NCBI GenBank assembly: GCA_017744935.1
Contig: JAGIAI010000012.1
Location: 1 to 64,000, forward strand
DNA length: 64,000 nt
Direction: 5' to 3'
From: Variovorax sp.
Lineage (GTDB): Bacteria; Pseudomonadota; Gammaproteobacteria; Burkholderiales; Burkholderiaceae_C
How positions within the stretch are numbered: the first letter of the stretch is position 1; the number at the start of each line of letters is the position of its first letter. Below, one piece after another: positions 1-8,343 of this stretch. Both the position numbers and the translations under genes were made by a program. The notes below the pieces were generated by a model. That model did not search any database. It was not told the DNA's origin and saw only the letters and a list, made by a program, of their open reading frames with translations.

Positions 1-981
1 CGCGAGCTGATTGGCCTGACGCGCGTTGTCCGCGTTCTGTTTCACAGTGCTGGTGAGCTCTTCCATGGAAGCAGCCGTTTCTTCCAGCGAACTCGCCTGC
101 TCTTCGGTGCGCGACGACAGGTCCTGGTTACCCGACGCAATCTGCGAGCTGGCCGTCGACACGTTCACCACCACACCCTGAACCTGATGCAGCGAAGACT
201 GCAGCGCGGTGCGCATCTGGTCGAGTGCGCGCAGGAGGCGGCCGGTTTCGTCGCCGGCATAGCTCGTTTGCGGCGCGCCGGTCAGGTCCATGTCGGCGAT
301 GGCCTGGGCCATCGATTCGGCACGACGCAGCGGACGCGTGATGCTGCGCGCGAGGAACCACGCCATCGCGCCGCCCAGTGCCAACGACAGCGCGGTGCAG
401 ACCATCAGCAGCGTGCTCGTCTGCGCACGCAGGGCCTGTCCGCGCTCGGCGGCCGCGTCGAGTTCGGCGCGCTGCAGGTCCACCATCTTCTGCACGCCGG
501 CGAGGTAGTTGACCGAAGTCGGTTCGAAGCGCGCGGTGAACACGCGATTCGCACCTTCGAGGTCGCCCGCGAGCTTGAGCTTGCTGACTTCCTCGCGCGC
601 CGCGAGATAGTCCTTGCGCAGTTCGCCGACCTTCTCGAAGAGGGTGCGCTCATCCGGCTTGACCATCTGGCCCTCGATGAATTTCTGCAGCTCGTTCGTT
701 TCCTTGATCGAGGCCGCGGTGGCCGGCGCGAAGTAGGCGATCAGGCTCGGGTCGCTGCTCTTGGCGATCGCTGCCGCGCGCTGCACGCCCGAAGTCGTGT
801 GGCGCAACCAGTCGGCGCCCGCGCGCTCGGTCTTCACGTTGTCGTTGACCATGCGGTCGATCTCTTCGCCCAGACGCTGCAGCTTCAGCACCGCGAACAC
901 GCTGCTGGCGAGGAAGAGGGCAAGAATGGCGCCAAGCACGAGGGCGAGACGCCGGCCGATCGATATGTTGCTCAAGGACAT
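1..981 (-). CDS. Methyl-accepting chemotaxis protein, C-terminus cut off by window edge
   Basis: Inner-membrane chemoreceptor that would pass ligand signals to CheA/CheW. 327 residues are visible. A transmembrane helix lies at about residues 13-33, a mostly helical periplasmic sensor (four-helix-bundle type) at 35-188, a second membrane helix at 190-211, a HAMP linker with ITRPL at about 214-265, and the start of the cytoplasmic helical bundle. That bundle includes the SSRTEEQASSLEETAASMEELT stretch (289-310), which in this family carries the methylation sites. The hairpin tip and C-terminus lie beyond base 1. The ATG at 979-981 gives the complete first membrane helix. The family is certain; the ligand is unknown. 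Confidence 0.95.
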   Translation of the reverse strand, partial: MSLSNISIGRRLALVLGAILALFLASSVFAVLKLQRLGEEIDRMVNDNVKTERAGADWLRHTTSGVQRAAAIAKSSDPSLIAYFAPATAASIKETNELQKFIEGQMVKPDERTLFEKVGELRKDYLAAREEVSKLKLAGDLEGANRVFTARFEPTSVNYLAGVQKMVDLQRAELDAAAERGQALRAQTSTLLMVCTALSLALGGAMAWFLARSITRPLRRAESMAQAIADMDLTGAPQTSYAGDETGRLLRALDQMRTALQSSLHQVQGVVVNVSTASSQIASGNQDLSSRTEEQASSLEETAASMEELTSTVKQNADNARQANQLA

Positions 982-1116
982 GGTCGTGATTCCGGAAGAA
1001 GCGAAGTGAAGTGCGCAGGCTGCGCATTCGCATATCGGCCGGAATCCGCCGAACTTGAGCGGAGAGCGCATTGCGCGCCCTCCGGCCCGGGAACCGGGAC
1101 TTGGAAGCCCGGGGGC

Positions 1117-1842
1117 TTAGAACTTGTACGTCACCGCGAGGTACGGAACGATCGGGTTGAGCTTCAGGCTCGCTTCGCTCGCTGCCACCGGCACGCCGAG
1201 GGCGGTCGTGGTCAGCTTGGCCGTGGTGCTCAGGCGGATGTACGACACCGAGAAAGACATGCCCCAGTGCTGGTCGAACTGGTAGGCCGCGCCCACGTTG
1301 AACACCGGCGCGAACGTGCTGTCGAGCTTGGCCGTCGTCGACGACGCAGCCGGCGGAATGCCGATGCGGCTCGCGAGTGCGCCCTGGAGGGTCGGGGTGA
1401 GCTTCACGTCGCTGTACCAGACGTAGGTCGCGCCGAGGCCCACGAAGGGACGCAGCTTGGCTTCGCCGTCATTGAAGTAGTACTTGGCCAGCAGCGTGGG
1501 GCTCCACTGGCGCGCTTCGCCCATTTCGCCGATCGGTGCCAGCGTGCCGGTGCCGTAGAGCTTGAACTTCGGCGGAATGCCGATCACGCCCTCGGCAGCC
1601 CAGTGACTGTCGAAGAAGTAGGTGGCGCTGAGACCCAGCGTGTCAGAGTTGCCGGCGTCCGCGCCGGAGCCAGGCACCACGGCCGCGACCGGCGAGGTGA
1701 AGGTCAGGGGCTTGCTCGAATCCTGCGGAGCGAAATGGAGCCAGCCGGCGCCGATTTGCCAGTCACCAGCCTTTTGCGCCAGGGCGCTGCCGGAACCGAG
1801 AGCGGCAACAGCGGCCAGCGCAAACAGTTTTGTCTTCATCAT
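1117..1842 (-). CDS. ompW: OmpW family outer membrane protein
   Basis: Small eight-stranded outer-membrane beta-barrel, a family linked to passage of hydrophobic compounds and stress responses. The 241-residue precursor has a signal peptide ending around SALAQ (residue 23). A barrel of alternating strands follows, and the protein ends in the C-terminal YKF typical of OMPs recognised by the Bam machinery. An upstream in-frame ATG at 1875 would add 11 residues before the signal peptide; I chose the MMKTK start at 1842 because the signal peptide begins there, although no clear ribosome site precedes either. It is monocistronic by position. Confidence 0.88.
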   Translation of the reverse strand: MMKTKLFALAAVAALGSGSALAQKAGDWQIGAGWLHFAPQDSSKPLTFTSPVAAVVPGSGADAGNSDTLGLSATYFFDSHWAAEGVIGIPPKFKLYGTGTLAPIGEMGEARQWSPTLLAKYYFNDGEAKLRPFVGLGATYVWYSDVKLTPTLQGALASRIGIPPAASSTTAKLDSTFAPVFNVGAAYQFDQHWGMSFSVSYIRLSTTAKLTTTALGVPVAASEASLKLNPIVPYLAVTYKF

Positions 1843-2052
1843 GTAAGAGTGGGTTGAAGGAAAGGGGAACCCCATATGATACGTATGCGTTTAATTGGTT
1901 CGACGCACATGTCACATAGGCTACAGCAAAGGCAACGCCATTTTGTAAGCACACACTCTCGATGTGAAGCTTCCCCGAGATCGCTCAAACTTCCGGACGA
2001 GCCGCCGATATCAGGGCTGGTTCTCCAGGGATCTTCTTACCAAAGATCATTC

Positions 2053-2078
2053 GGCCCGCTGCGTGCGGGCCTTCTTTT
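2053..2078 (+). terminator. Rho-independent terminator-like hairpin without an assigned plus-strand gene
   Basis: A perfect 7-bp stem GGCCCGC (2053-2059) / GCGGGCC (2065-2071) with a 5-nt loop is followed by TTCTTTTT. A second hairpin, GATCTT (2030-2035) / AAGATC (2043-2048), sits just upstream. The T-run is on the plus strand, yet both flanking genes are on the minus strand. It could end an unannotated small RNA starting in 1880-2030, or act poorly as the terminator of the FHA gene read in reverse. Confidence 0.55.
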
Positions 2079-2104
2079 TGGGCGAACCTGTCGCGATCCC
2101 CTGG

Positions 2105-2563
2105 TCATTCGGCGCGCCATTCGACGCCGGCGTAGCGGCGGGTCTCGGCCTGACGTGCCATGCGACCTTGCCGGAAGAAGCTCGCCCAGTCGCTGCGCTG
2201 GCGCGCGGCTTCGAGCTCGACCGGATTGCCGGCCATAGTGACCAGTTTCAGTGCGTCGTCGTCGGCCAGTGCGCTGATCGTCTGGAGGAAGCGGATCTGG
2301 CAGTCGCCCACGCCGATCGCGTCGCCGTTGCGCAGCGTGCTTTCGCGAATGCGCGACTGATTCACGAAGGTGCCGTTGCGGCTCGCCATGTCGAGCACGA
2401 CGTAGCGGTCGCCCATCCAGCGGATCGCCGCGTGATGTCGACTCACGCCGAGGCTGTCGATGTGGACGCCGCAATTGGGGTCGCGGCCGATCGTCGTGAT
2501 CGGCCCCTTGAGATTGACTTGCCGCACGCTGCCGTGCCGCGTCAGAACGATAAGTCTGGACAT
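2105..2563 (-). CDS. FHA domain protein
   Basis: A 152-residue cytoplasmic protein consisting essentially of one forkhead-associated domain, which binds phosphothreonine peptides. The FHA hallmarks are in order: GRDPNC at about 26-31, SRHHA near 44-48, and SRNGTFVN at about 63-70. The C-terminal 50 residues are a short helical tail. The start at 2563 is preceded by GAGAAG at suitable spacing. No kinase or type VI secretion gene lies next to it, so its partner is unknown. Confidence 0.85.
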   Translation of the reverse strand: MSRLIVLTRHGSVRQVNLKGPITTIGRDPNCGVHIDSLGVSRHHAAIRWMGDRYVVLDMASRNGTFVNQSRIRESTLRNGDAIGVGDCQIRFLQTISALADDDALKLVTMAGNPVELEAARQRSDWASFFRQGRMARQAETRRYAGVEWRAE

Positions 2564-2696
2564 GTGCTTCTCGCTGTAAGTGGTTGAACGTGTAGTGCTT
2601 TTCGGCGCGTCCAGCCGGTTTTGAAGCGTCTCGATGGGGGAGTGCGGCAACTTTCCGCAATCCGCGCCTGTAACATGCGCCGCAAAAGGAGCGAAC

Positions 2697-3251
2697 ATGA
2701 TCGGAAGACTCGGAAGATTCCTTGCCTTGGCCCTTGCCCTCGTGCTCACCGCTTGCGCCAGCACCGCGAACGTCAAGACCGACTTCGACCCGAACGCGCG
2801 CTTTGGCAACGACCGCACCTACAGCTGGATCTCCGGCGACGACGGCGGAGCGCTGGTGCCGGAGGTCATCGTCTCCGGCATCGATTCGCAATTGCAGGCC
2901 CGTGGCTGGAAGCGGGTGCCCGATGGCGGCGAGATCCGCGTCTCCGCCCATGTCACCCGGGTGAAGGGCCAGAACTTCAACAATTTCTACAGCGGCATCG
3001 GCCACGACCTCAACTGGCTCGGCATCGGAAGCAACTGGCCGGGCTACGTGACCATGTCCACCGACGACTTCGAGAAGGGCGCCCTGCTGGTGGACATGTT
3101 CGATGCCGGCACCAAGCGCGCGATCTGGCGCGGCAGCGCGAGCGGCGTGCTTCCGGACGATCCGTCGCGGGTGAATGCGAGCGTGCAAGCGGCGCTCGAC
3201 AAGCTGTTCGCCGGCTTCCCGCCTGGCGGTGCTTCAACGCGCTCGCGGTGA
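2697..3251 (+). CDS. DUF4136 family lipoprotein
   Basis: A 184-residue predicted lipoprotein. The signal peptide ends in the lipobox LTAC with Cys20 as the lipidated residue. The mature part begins with the DUF4136 pattern: a FDPNARFGNDRTYSW segment, an ASxQxxLxxRGW-like motif, and a conserved C-terminal region with IWRGSASG. The start ATG has AAGGAG at ideal spacing, so longer reading frames upstream are discarded. The function of DUF4136 is not known. It is divergently arranged with the FHA gene. Confidence 0.85.
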   Translation: MIGRLGRFLALALALVLTACASTANVKTDFDPNARFGNDRTYSWISGDDGGALVPEVIVSGIDSQLQARGWKRVPDGGEIRVSAHVTRVKGQNFNNFYSGIGHDLNWLGIGSNWPGYVTMSTDDFEKGALLVDMFDAGTKRAIWRGSASGVLPDDPSRVNASVQAALDKLFAGFPPGGASTRSR

Positions 3252-3267
3252 AGCGCGCGGCCCCAGG

Positions 3268-3708
3268 CTAGCCGTTGGGCTGGCAGGCCGCGCGGATGAT
3301 GCGCTGCGTGGGGTTGGGTTCGACGTCGCGGAACAGCATCGGCTGCGGGTTGGCCGAGTAGTCGGTCGTCTTGATCGGCGAGCCTTGCCAGAGCGGCAGC
3401 GGATAGAAGGTCGCGAAGGTATAGCCGGCCTTGCGCGCGCGGCAGTCGAAGACCACCTTCGATTCATAGGAGCGGTAAGGCACGTTCTCCCAGTTGAACC
3501 GCTGCCTGGCGCGGCTGACCCGCACGTTCATCGTCTTGAACTGCCCCTCGACCTGGGTGGCGACGGGATCGACCTCCACCGTGTCCATCGACGGATCCGC
3601 GGGATTGCCGGTGACGGTGAACCACTGCGTCGGCGCTGGAGGCGGGACCTGCGACTGTGCCTGCACATTGCAAGCCACGATGCTGAGCAACACGAGCCGC
3701 CGTCTCAA
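3268..3708 (-). CDS. Secreted hypothetical protein, surface-adhesin-E-like
   Basis: A 146-residue protein with an N-terminal signal peptide (RRRLVLLSIVACNVQAQS) and a compact beta-rich body. The layout (W-F tail, YESKVVFDCRARK with a conserved Cys, SYSANP, late Cys) resembles the small surface-adhesin E-like proteins of Burkholderiales. The start appears to be TTG at 3708, preceded by AAAGGA seven bases upstream. Two cysteines in the mature part could form a disulfide. It converges on the DUF4136 gene. The family call is tentative. Confidence 0.65.
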   Translation of the reverse strand: MRRRLVLLSIVACNVQAQSQVPPPAPTQWFTVTGNPADPSMDTVEVDPVATQVEGQFKTMNVRVSRARQRFNWENVPYRSYESKVVFDCRARKAGYTFATFYPLPLWQGSPIKTTDYSANPQPMLFRDVEPNPTQRIIRAACQPNG

Positions 3709-3777
3709 GTCCGATTCCTTTGCTGGCCGAAGAAGCGAGCGATTCTAGCCAGCGGCCCCCAGGCGACCGCCTGCGCG

Positions 3778-5589
3778 TCAATCGAGGCGGATCACCTCCG
3801 AATCAACCGCATCGGCGTGCAGCCTCGCCACCTGCTCGGCACGCCGCATCAACACGGCGCGCTGGTTGATGTAGCCCTTGTCGGTGATCTCGCCCGCATC
3901 GATGTCGGGCGGGGCGCCCAGCACGATGGCGCGCACCGGGCACTGCGACGAGCCTGCGCCGGCATCGCGCATGTCGCGCATCACGCGGTGCAGCGCGGCA
4001 TGCAGTTCCTCGCGCGGCCGCGATGCCGCCTGCGGGCTCGGGAACACCAGCATGCCGATCTCCGCGCGGTCGTGCCCGGTGATGACGATGTCCTGCGCCA
4101 GCGGCGCGAGGCGCGACACCAGTTCCACTCGCAGCGTGCCGACCGACACCCAGGTGCCACTGGACAGTTTGAAGTCTTCCGCCACGCGGCCGTTGAACAT
4201 CACGCCGCGCTCGGGCTGCTCGGCATGAACCAGGTAGCCCGCGTCGCCGATGCGGTAGTAGCCCTCTTCGTCGAATGCCTCGGAGGTCTCGCGCGGCCCG
4301 TTGCGGTAGCCGGGGAACACCGACACGCCCTTCACGCGCATCTCCAGCTTGTCTCCGTTGGGCACGAGCTTGAGCTCGAGCCCTGGCAGCGGCGCGCCGA
4401 TGCAGCCCGCACCGTCGAGCCGCCAGTGCGCGGTCGTGATCGCGGGCGAAGTCTCCGTTGCGCCCCACGAGGTCGTGAGCCACAGCGGCCGCGTCGGCCG
4501 TGCCCGATGCGCCACGACCTCCAGCCGCTCCCACGTCGATGGCGCCAGCGCCGCTGCGGCATAGAACACCAGGCGCAGGCGGGAGAGCACTTCCGAGGCG
4601 AGCGCCTCGTCGGCCTCCAGGAAGGGCAGCAGCATGTCGTAGCCGCGCGGCACGTTGAACAGCAAGGTCGGCCGCACTTCGCGCAGGTTGCGCACCGTCT
4701 TCTCGATCAGCCCGGGCGCGGGCCGCCCTTCATCGATGTAGAGCGCGCCGCCGTGGCTCAGCACCATGTTGAAGTTGTGGTTCGCGCCGAAGGTATGACT
4801 CCACGGCAGCCAGTCGACCAGCACCGGCTTTTCCTGGTCGAGGAAGCGCCAGGTCTGCGCCATCATCTGCTGGTTCGCGCACAGCATGCGGTGCGTGTTG
4901 ATCACCACCTTCGGCTTGCCGGTGGAGCCTGAGGTCAGCAGGTACTTGGCATGGTCGTCCGGCAGGATCGCATCGAAGGCTTGCATCACCGACGGCGTTT
5001 CTTCCGTCTGCAGGAGCCGTTCGAAAGGCATTGCGCCGGGGTGCGCATCGGCGTTGCGGCTGAAGACCGTGATCGCGTCGACGCCGCTTCCCGCGAGCGA
5101 AGGCCCGTAGATCTTCGCGTCGGATGCGTAGATGACCGCGGGCCCCAGCGCGCGCAGCATGCCGTGCAGCCGCGAGGGGTCCTTGGCCATGCGCGAATAC
5201 GCACTCGACAGCGAGCATGCCGTGCGCCCGATGTGCATCGTCGCGAGCATCAGCACCGCATGGTCGATCGCGTTGTCCGACAGGATCACCACCGGCTTGT
5301 CCTTCGGCACGCCCAGGTGCAGCAGCGCTTGTGCAACGGCGCCCACGGCGCGGCGCAGTTCGCCGTAGCTCAGCTTGCGCCAGCCTTCACCGCTTTCGTC
5401 GCGCTCGGCCAGTGCGAGCGCGTCGCGCGTCTCGCGCGCCCAGCGTTCCAGCCAGTCGCCGATGCATCGCGCGTACGGCCTCAGCGCCACGGGCGAACGC
5501 AGGATGAACGAGCCGTCGTCCAGGTCAATGCGGACCGTGCGCGGCGGCGCGATCTGGCTTTCGTCTTCGAAGAAGGAGGTGGTGGTCAT
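3778..5589 (-). CDS. Feruloyl-CoA synthetase-like AMP-forming acid-CoA ligase
   Basis: 603-residue ANL-superfamily ligase that should activate a carboxylic acid to its CoA thioester through an acyl-adenylate. The AMP-binding P-loop YLLTSGSTGKPK lies at about 217-228. NTHRMLCANQQMM, DWLPWSHTFGANHNF and the WGATETSP adenylate motif are the pattern I associate with feruloyl-CoA synthases of beta- and gammaproteobacteria. It is the last gene of a three-gene operon after the BKACE and dehydrogenase genes, with a 36-bp gap. No feruloyl-CoA hydratase/lyase is nearby, so ferulate is only one possible substrate. Confidence 0.85.
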   Translation of the reverse strand: MTTTSFFEDESQIAPPRTVRIDLDDGSFILRSPVALRPYARCIGDWLERWARETRDALALAERDESGEGWRKLSYGELRRAVGAVAQALLHLGVPKDKPVVILSDNAIDHAVLMLATMHIGRTACSLSSAYSRMAKDPSRLHGMLRALGPAVIYASDAKIYGPSLAGSGVDAITVFSRNADAHPGAMPFERLLQTEETPSVMQAFDAILPDDHAKYLLTSGSTGKPKVVINTHRMLCANQQMMAQTWRFLDQEKPVLVDWLPWSHTFGANHNFNMVLSHGGALYIDEGRPAPGLIEKTVRNLREVRPTLLFNVPRGYDMLLPFLEADEALASEVLSRLRLVFYAAAALAPSTWERLEVVAHRARPTRPLWLTTSWGATETSPAITTAHWRLDGAGCIGAPLPGLELKLVPNGDKLEMRVKGVSVFPGYRNGPRETSEAFDEEGYYRIGDAGYLVHAEQPERGVMFNGRVAEDFKLSSGTWVSVGTLRVELVSRLAPLAQDIVITGHDRAEIGMLVFPSPQAASRPREELHAALHRVMRDMRDAGAGSSQCPVRAIVLGAPPDIDAGEITDKGYINQRAVLMRRAEQVARLHADAVDSEVIRLD

Positions 5590-5625
5590 ATCTTGTCTCC
5601 TCGGCGGTCGATGCCGCTTCGCTTG

Positions 5626-6576
5626 TTATTCGAGTGTGCCGGTGGAGGCCTTGTCGCGAATCAGGTTCATCAGCAGGGTGTCGCGTGCGGCTTCGAGGTC
5701 AGCAGTGCGCCGCGGGCCGAGTTCGTCGGCGACGCCCGCGGTCACTCGCTGCTTGAGATCCGCGGTCATCGATGGTGCGCCGAGGTCATGCCACCAATCC
5801 TCGATCGGCCCGCCGAGATGGTCGAGCACATGCGCGATACCACCCGCGCCGCCCGAGAGATGCAGATTCATGAAGGGCCCCATCACTGCCCAGCGCAAGC
5901 CCGGACCGTGCGCGATCGCGGTGTCGATGTCCGCCACCGAGGCGACGCCCTGGTCCACGAGATGGAAGGCCTCGCGCCACAGCGCGGCCTGCAGCCGGTT
6001 CGCGATGTGCCCTTTCACCTCACGCTTGACGTGGATCGGCCGCTTGTCGATCGCGGTGTAGAAGGCCATCGTGCGCGCAATGGCATCCGGCGACGTGCGT
6101 TCGCCGCCCACCACTTCCACGAGCGGGATCAGGTGCGGCGGATTGAACGGATGGCCGAGCACCACGCGCTCGGGGTGCTTGCACTGCGCCTGCACGCCGC
6201 TGATCGCAAGCCCGGATGAGCTGGACGCCAGGATCACATGCGGCCGTGCGGCAGCATCCATGCGACGGAACAACTCGGCCTTGATGTCAATGCGCTCGGG
6301 GCCGTTCTCCTGCACGAAGTCCGCCTGTGCGACCGCGTCTTCGAGTTGCGCGTGAAAGCGCAGGCGGTCGATCGAAGCGCCCTCGGCCAGGCCAAAGCGC
6401 GTGAGCGTCGGCCAATGCTGCGCCACGGCAGCGCACAAACGTTCTTCGGCACCGGGCGAAGGGTCGGTCGCATCGACGTCTAGCCCGCGTGCGAGGAAAT
6501 ACGCGGCCCAGCTTGCGCCGATCACGCCGGTGGCGACGACCGCCACGCGTTTCACATCGCTCATCGAAGTGCTCAT
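5626..6576 (-). CDS. 3-hydroxyacyl-CoA / L-carnitine dehydrogenase-like NAD enzyme
   Basis: 316-residue dehydrogenase of the 3-hydroxyacyl-CoA dehydrogenase superfamily, closest in pattern to L-carnitine dehydrogenases. An N-terminal Rossmann fold is followed by a helical C-terminal domain. The catalytic region LGHPFNPPHLIPLVEVV lies near 140-156, as in carnitine dehydrogenases. The dinucleotide motif reads ATGVIG (15-20), with Ala in place of the usual first Gly. AGGAG precedes the start by 7 bases. It lies 16 bp after the BKACE stop, the same gene partnership as in carnitine catabolism. The true substrate is unproven. Confidence 0.85.
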   Translation of the reverse strand: MSTSMSDVKRVAVVATGVIGASWAAYFLARGLDVDATDPSPGAEERLCAAVAQHWPTLTRFGLAEGASIDRLRFHAQLEDAVAQADFVQENGPERIDIKAELFRRMDAAARPHVILASSSSGLAISGVQAQCKHPERVVLGHPFNPPHLIPLVEVVGGERTSPDAIARTMAFYTAIDKRPIHVKREVKGHIANRLQAALWREAFHLVDQGVASVADIDTAIAHGPGLRWAVMGPFMNLHLSGGAGGIAHVLDHLGGPIEDWWHDLGAPSMTADLKQRVTAGVADELGPRRTADLEAARDTLLMNLIRDKASTGTLE

Positions 6577-6592
6577 GGTGGCGCTCCTGCGT

Positions 6593-7513
6593 TCAGCGCG
6601 GCGCGAACTCGGGGCGGGGCAGTCCGATGCGCGGCAGGCCCATCATGTCGCGCGCCTCGGCGGGCGTGGCGGGCTCCATGTCCATCTCGCGGATGATCCG
6701 GACGATGCGCTCGGTGAGCTGCAGGTTCGTCGCCAGCTCACCGTGGCGGTAGTAGAGGTTGTCTTCGAGCCCGACGCGCGCATGGCCGCCCAGCAGCAGG
6801 GCGCTGATGTTGGCTTCGAGCTGCGAAGGGCCGATGCCGCTCACGCAGAAGATCGCGCCCTTGGGCAGCGTGTCCACCATCATCTGCAGGTGGCGCGGCG
6901 AGAAGGGCATTGCATTCTGGAAGTTGCGATGCACGTTCATCACCAGGTTGATGAAGTACGGCTCTTCGTCCAGCCCTTCGTTGATCAGCGTAGTCGTGTC
7001 CTGAAGGATGTGCGTGGGGCTGAACACTTCCCACTCGGGCTTGATGCCGCGCGCCTTCATGCCGGCGGCCAGTTCGCGGCCCTTGCTGAGCGGCGTGTCC
7101 ATCAGGATCTCGCGGCCTTCGAATGAGAGGTTGAACGTGGTCGCGTCCAGCGTGCACATCTCGGCGCCTGCATCCATGCCCTTGATGCGCTCTTCCCAGG
7201 CGATCTCCCAGCGGTTGCCCTGGAGCGGCTTCACCATGTCGCCATGCACGCCGCCGCCGGTCGAGTTGTTGATGACGATGTCACAGCCTGCATCACGGAT
7301 ACGGGTGTTGATCTCGCGATAGACCGCGGCATCGCAGGTCGCGCCGTCGTCGGGACGCCGCGCGTGAATCGCGGCAACGCTCGCGCCGGCCTTCCAGCAG
7401 CGGATCACGTCTTCCGCGATCTCGGCGGGCTGCGTCGGCAGGTGGGGGTTCTGGGACTTGTGCGCCATGCCGCCGGTCGGGGCGATGGTCACGATCACTT
7501 TGCGCTTGGACAT
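6593..7513 (-). CDS. Beta-keto acid cleavage enzyme (BKACE, DUF849)
   Basis: 306-residue TIM-barrel enzyme of the 3-keto-5-aminohexanoate cleavage family. These zinc enzymes split a beta-keto acid with acetyl-CoA to give a CoA ester and acetoacetate (or equivalent); some members act on 3-dehydrocarnitine. The N-terminal strand [11 protein letters not shown] and the NNSTGGG loop are intact. The usual HxH zinc pair appears as AIHARR (48-53), keeping only the second His. It is the first gene of the operon, divergent from a Crp/Fnr regulator. The following dehydrogenase could supply its keto-acid substrate. Confidence 0.87.
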   Translation of the reverse strand: MSKRKVIVTIAPTGGMAHKSQNPHLPTQPAEIAEDVIRCWKAGASVAAIHARRPDDGATCDAAVYREINTRIRDAGCDIVINNSTGGGVHGDMVKPLQGNRWEIAWEERIKGMDAGAEMCTLDATTFNLSFEGREILMDTPLSKGRELAAGMKARGIKPEWEVFSPTHILQDTTTLINEGLDEEPYFINLVMNVHRNFQNAMPFSPRHLQMMVDTLPKGAIFCVSGIGPSQLEANISALLLGGHARVGLEDNLYYRHGELATNLQLTERIVRIIREMDMEPATPAEARDMMGLPRIGLPRPEFAPR

Positions 7514-7560
7514 GGGCTATCTCCTGTGGGACAGCGCGTTATTATTTTTGGCCGCCTTCG

Positions 7561-7596
7561 CCCTGACAGTCATCGCGATGACATTTCGGATCAGGG
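7561..7596. promoter_or_regulatory. Nested palindromic operator between BKACE operon and Crp/Fnr gene
   Basis: A perfect 14-bp palindrome GTCATCGCGATGAC (7569-7582) is enclosed by a second inverted repeat CCCTGA (7561-7566) / TCAGGG (7591-7596). It lies in the 105-bp divergent intergenic region, so it could be the binding site of the Crp/Fnr regulator encoded next door. That assignment is inference. Confidence 0.6.
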
Positions 7597-7618
7597 ATAA
7601 CGAGGCGCAGGAGCCCCC

Positions 7619-8341
7619 ATGCGCAACAAGCCCGCAGCCCAGAGACAAGCGGCCAGCCTTTCCCTGACCATCCCGCGCCTGCTGGCGCTCTCCGGCTGGT
7701 TTCCGCAGCTCGACGGCGAGTCGCAGGCGCGCGTGCTCCACGAAATGCGCGAGGAGCCTGTCGCGGCCGGCGCCGCACTATGTCGACGCGGCGAGGTGCC
7801 GTTGCACTGGTACGGCACGCTGGAAGGGCTGCTCAAGTGGTCCGTCACCTCGGACGACGGCCGCTCCGTGACTTTCGGCGGGCTCACGGTCGGCAGCTGG
7901 TTCGGCGAGGGCACGCTCCTTCGCGCGGTGCCTCGCTCCGCGGACATCATCGCGCTGCGCGACAGCCGCGTGGCCGTGATGCCGCAGGACACCTTCGAGT
8001 GGCTGAACCGGACGCACATGAGCTTCAATCACTTCCTGCTTGCGCAGATCAACGAGCGGTTGCACTGGTTCATGGGCAACTACGCGGCGCATCGCCTGCT
8101 CGACGCCGACAGCCAGGTGGCGCGTGCGCTGGCGGGGCTCTTTCATCCATGGCTGCATCCGCTCGGGCAGAAGCACCTGGAGACGTCGCAGGAGGAGATC
8201 GCGGCGTTGTCGGGCCTCTCGCGGCAGCGCTGCAATGCGGCGCTCAAGCGGCTGAGCGATGCAGGGCTGCTGCGCATCGAGTACGGCGGCATCACCGTGA
8301 TCGACGTCGAAGGCCTGCGCCGATTCGGCGACCGCATCTAG
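7619..8341 (+). CDS. Crp/Fnr family transcriptional regulator
   Basis: 240-residue regulator. Residues 20-140 form a cyclic-nucleotide-binding-like beta roll (GLLKWSVTSDDGRSVTFGGLTVGSWFGEG). A helical dimerisation segment follows, then a winged helix-turn-helix at about 178-225 with TSQEEIAALSGLSRQRCNAALKRL. The cysteine set of Fnr-type oxygen sensors is absent. It is divergently transcribed from the BKACE-dehydrogenase-ligase operon and probably controls it; a strong palindrome lies between. An AGGAG stretch precedes the ATG. The effector is unknown. Confidence 0.88.
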   Translation: MRNKPAAQRQAASLSLTIPRLLALSGWFPQLDGESQARVLHEMREEPVAAGAALCRRGEVPLHWYGTLEGLLKWSVTSDDGRSVTFGGLTVGSWFGEGTLLRAVPRSADIIALRDSRVAVMPQDTFEWLNRTHMSFNHFLLAQINERLHWFMGNYAAHRLLDADSQVARALAGLFHPWLHPLGQKHLETSQEEIAALSGLSRQRCNAALKRLSDAGLLRIEYGGITVIDVEGLRRFGDRI

Positions 8342-8343
8342 CG

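Noticed and set aside
187-1857. 556-codon plus-strand open frame
   Set aside because: It lies antisense to the chemoreceptor and OmpW genes, has Arg/His-rich translation typical of GC-rich shadow frames, and matches no domain.
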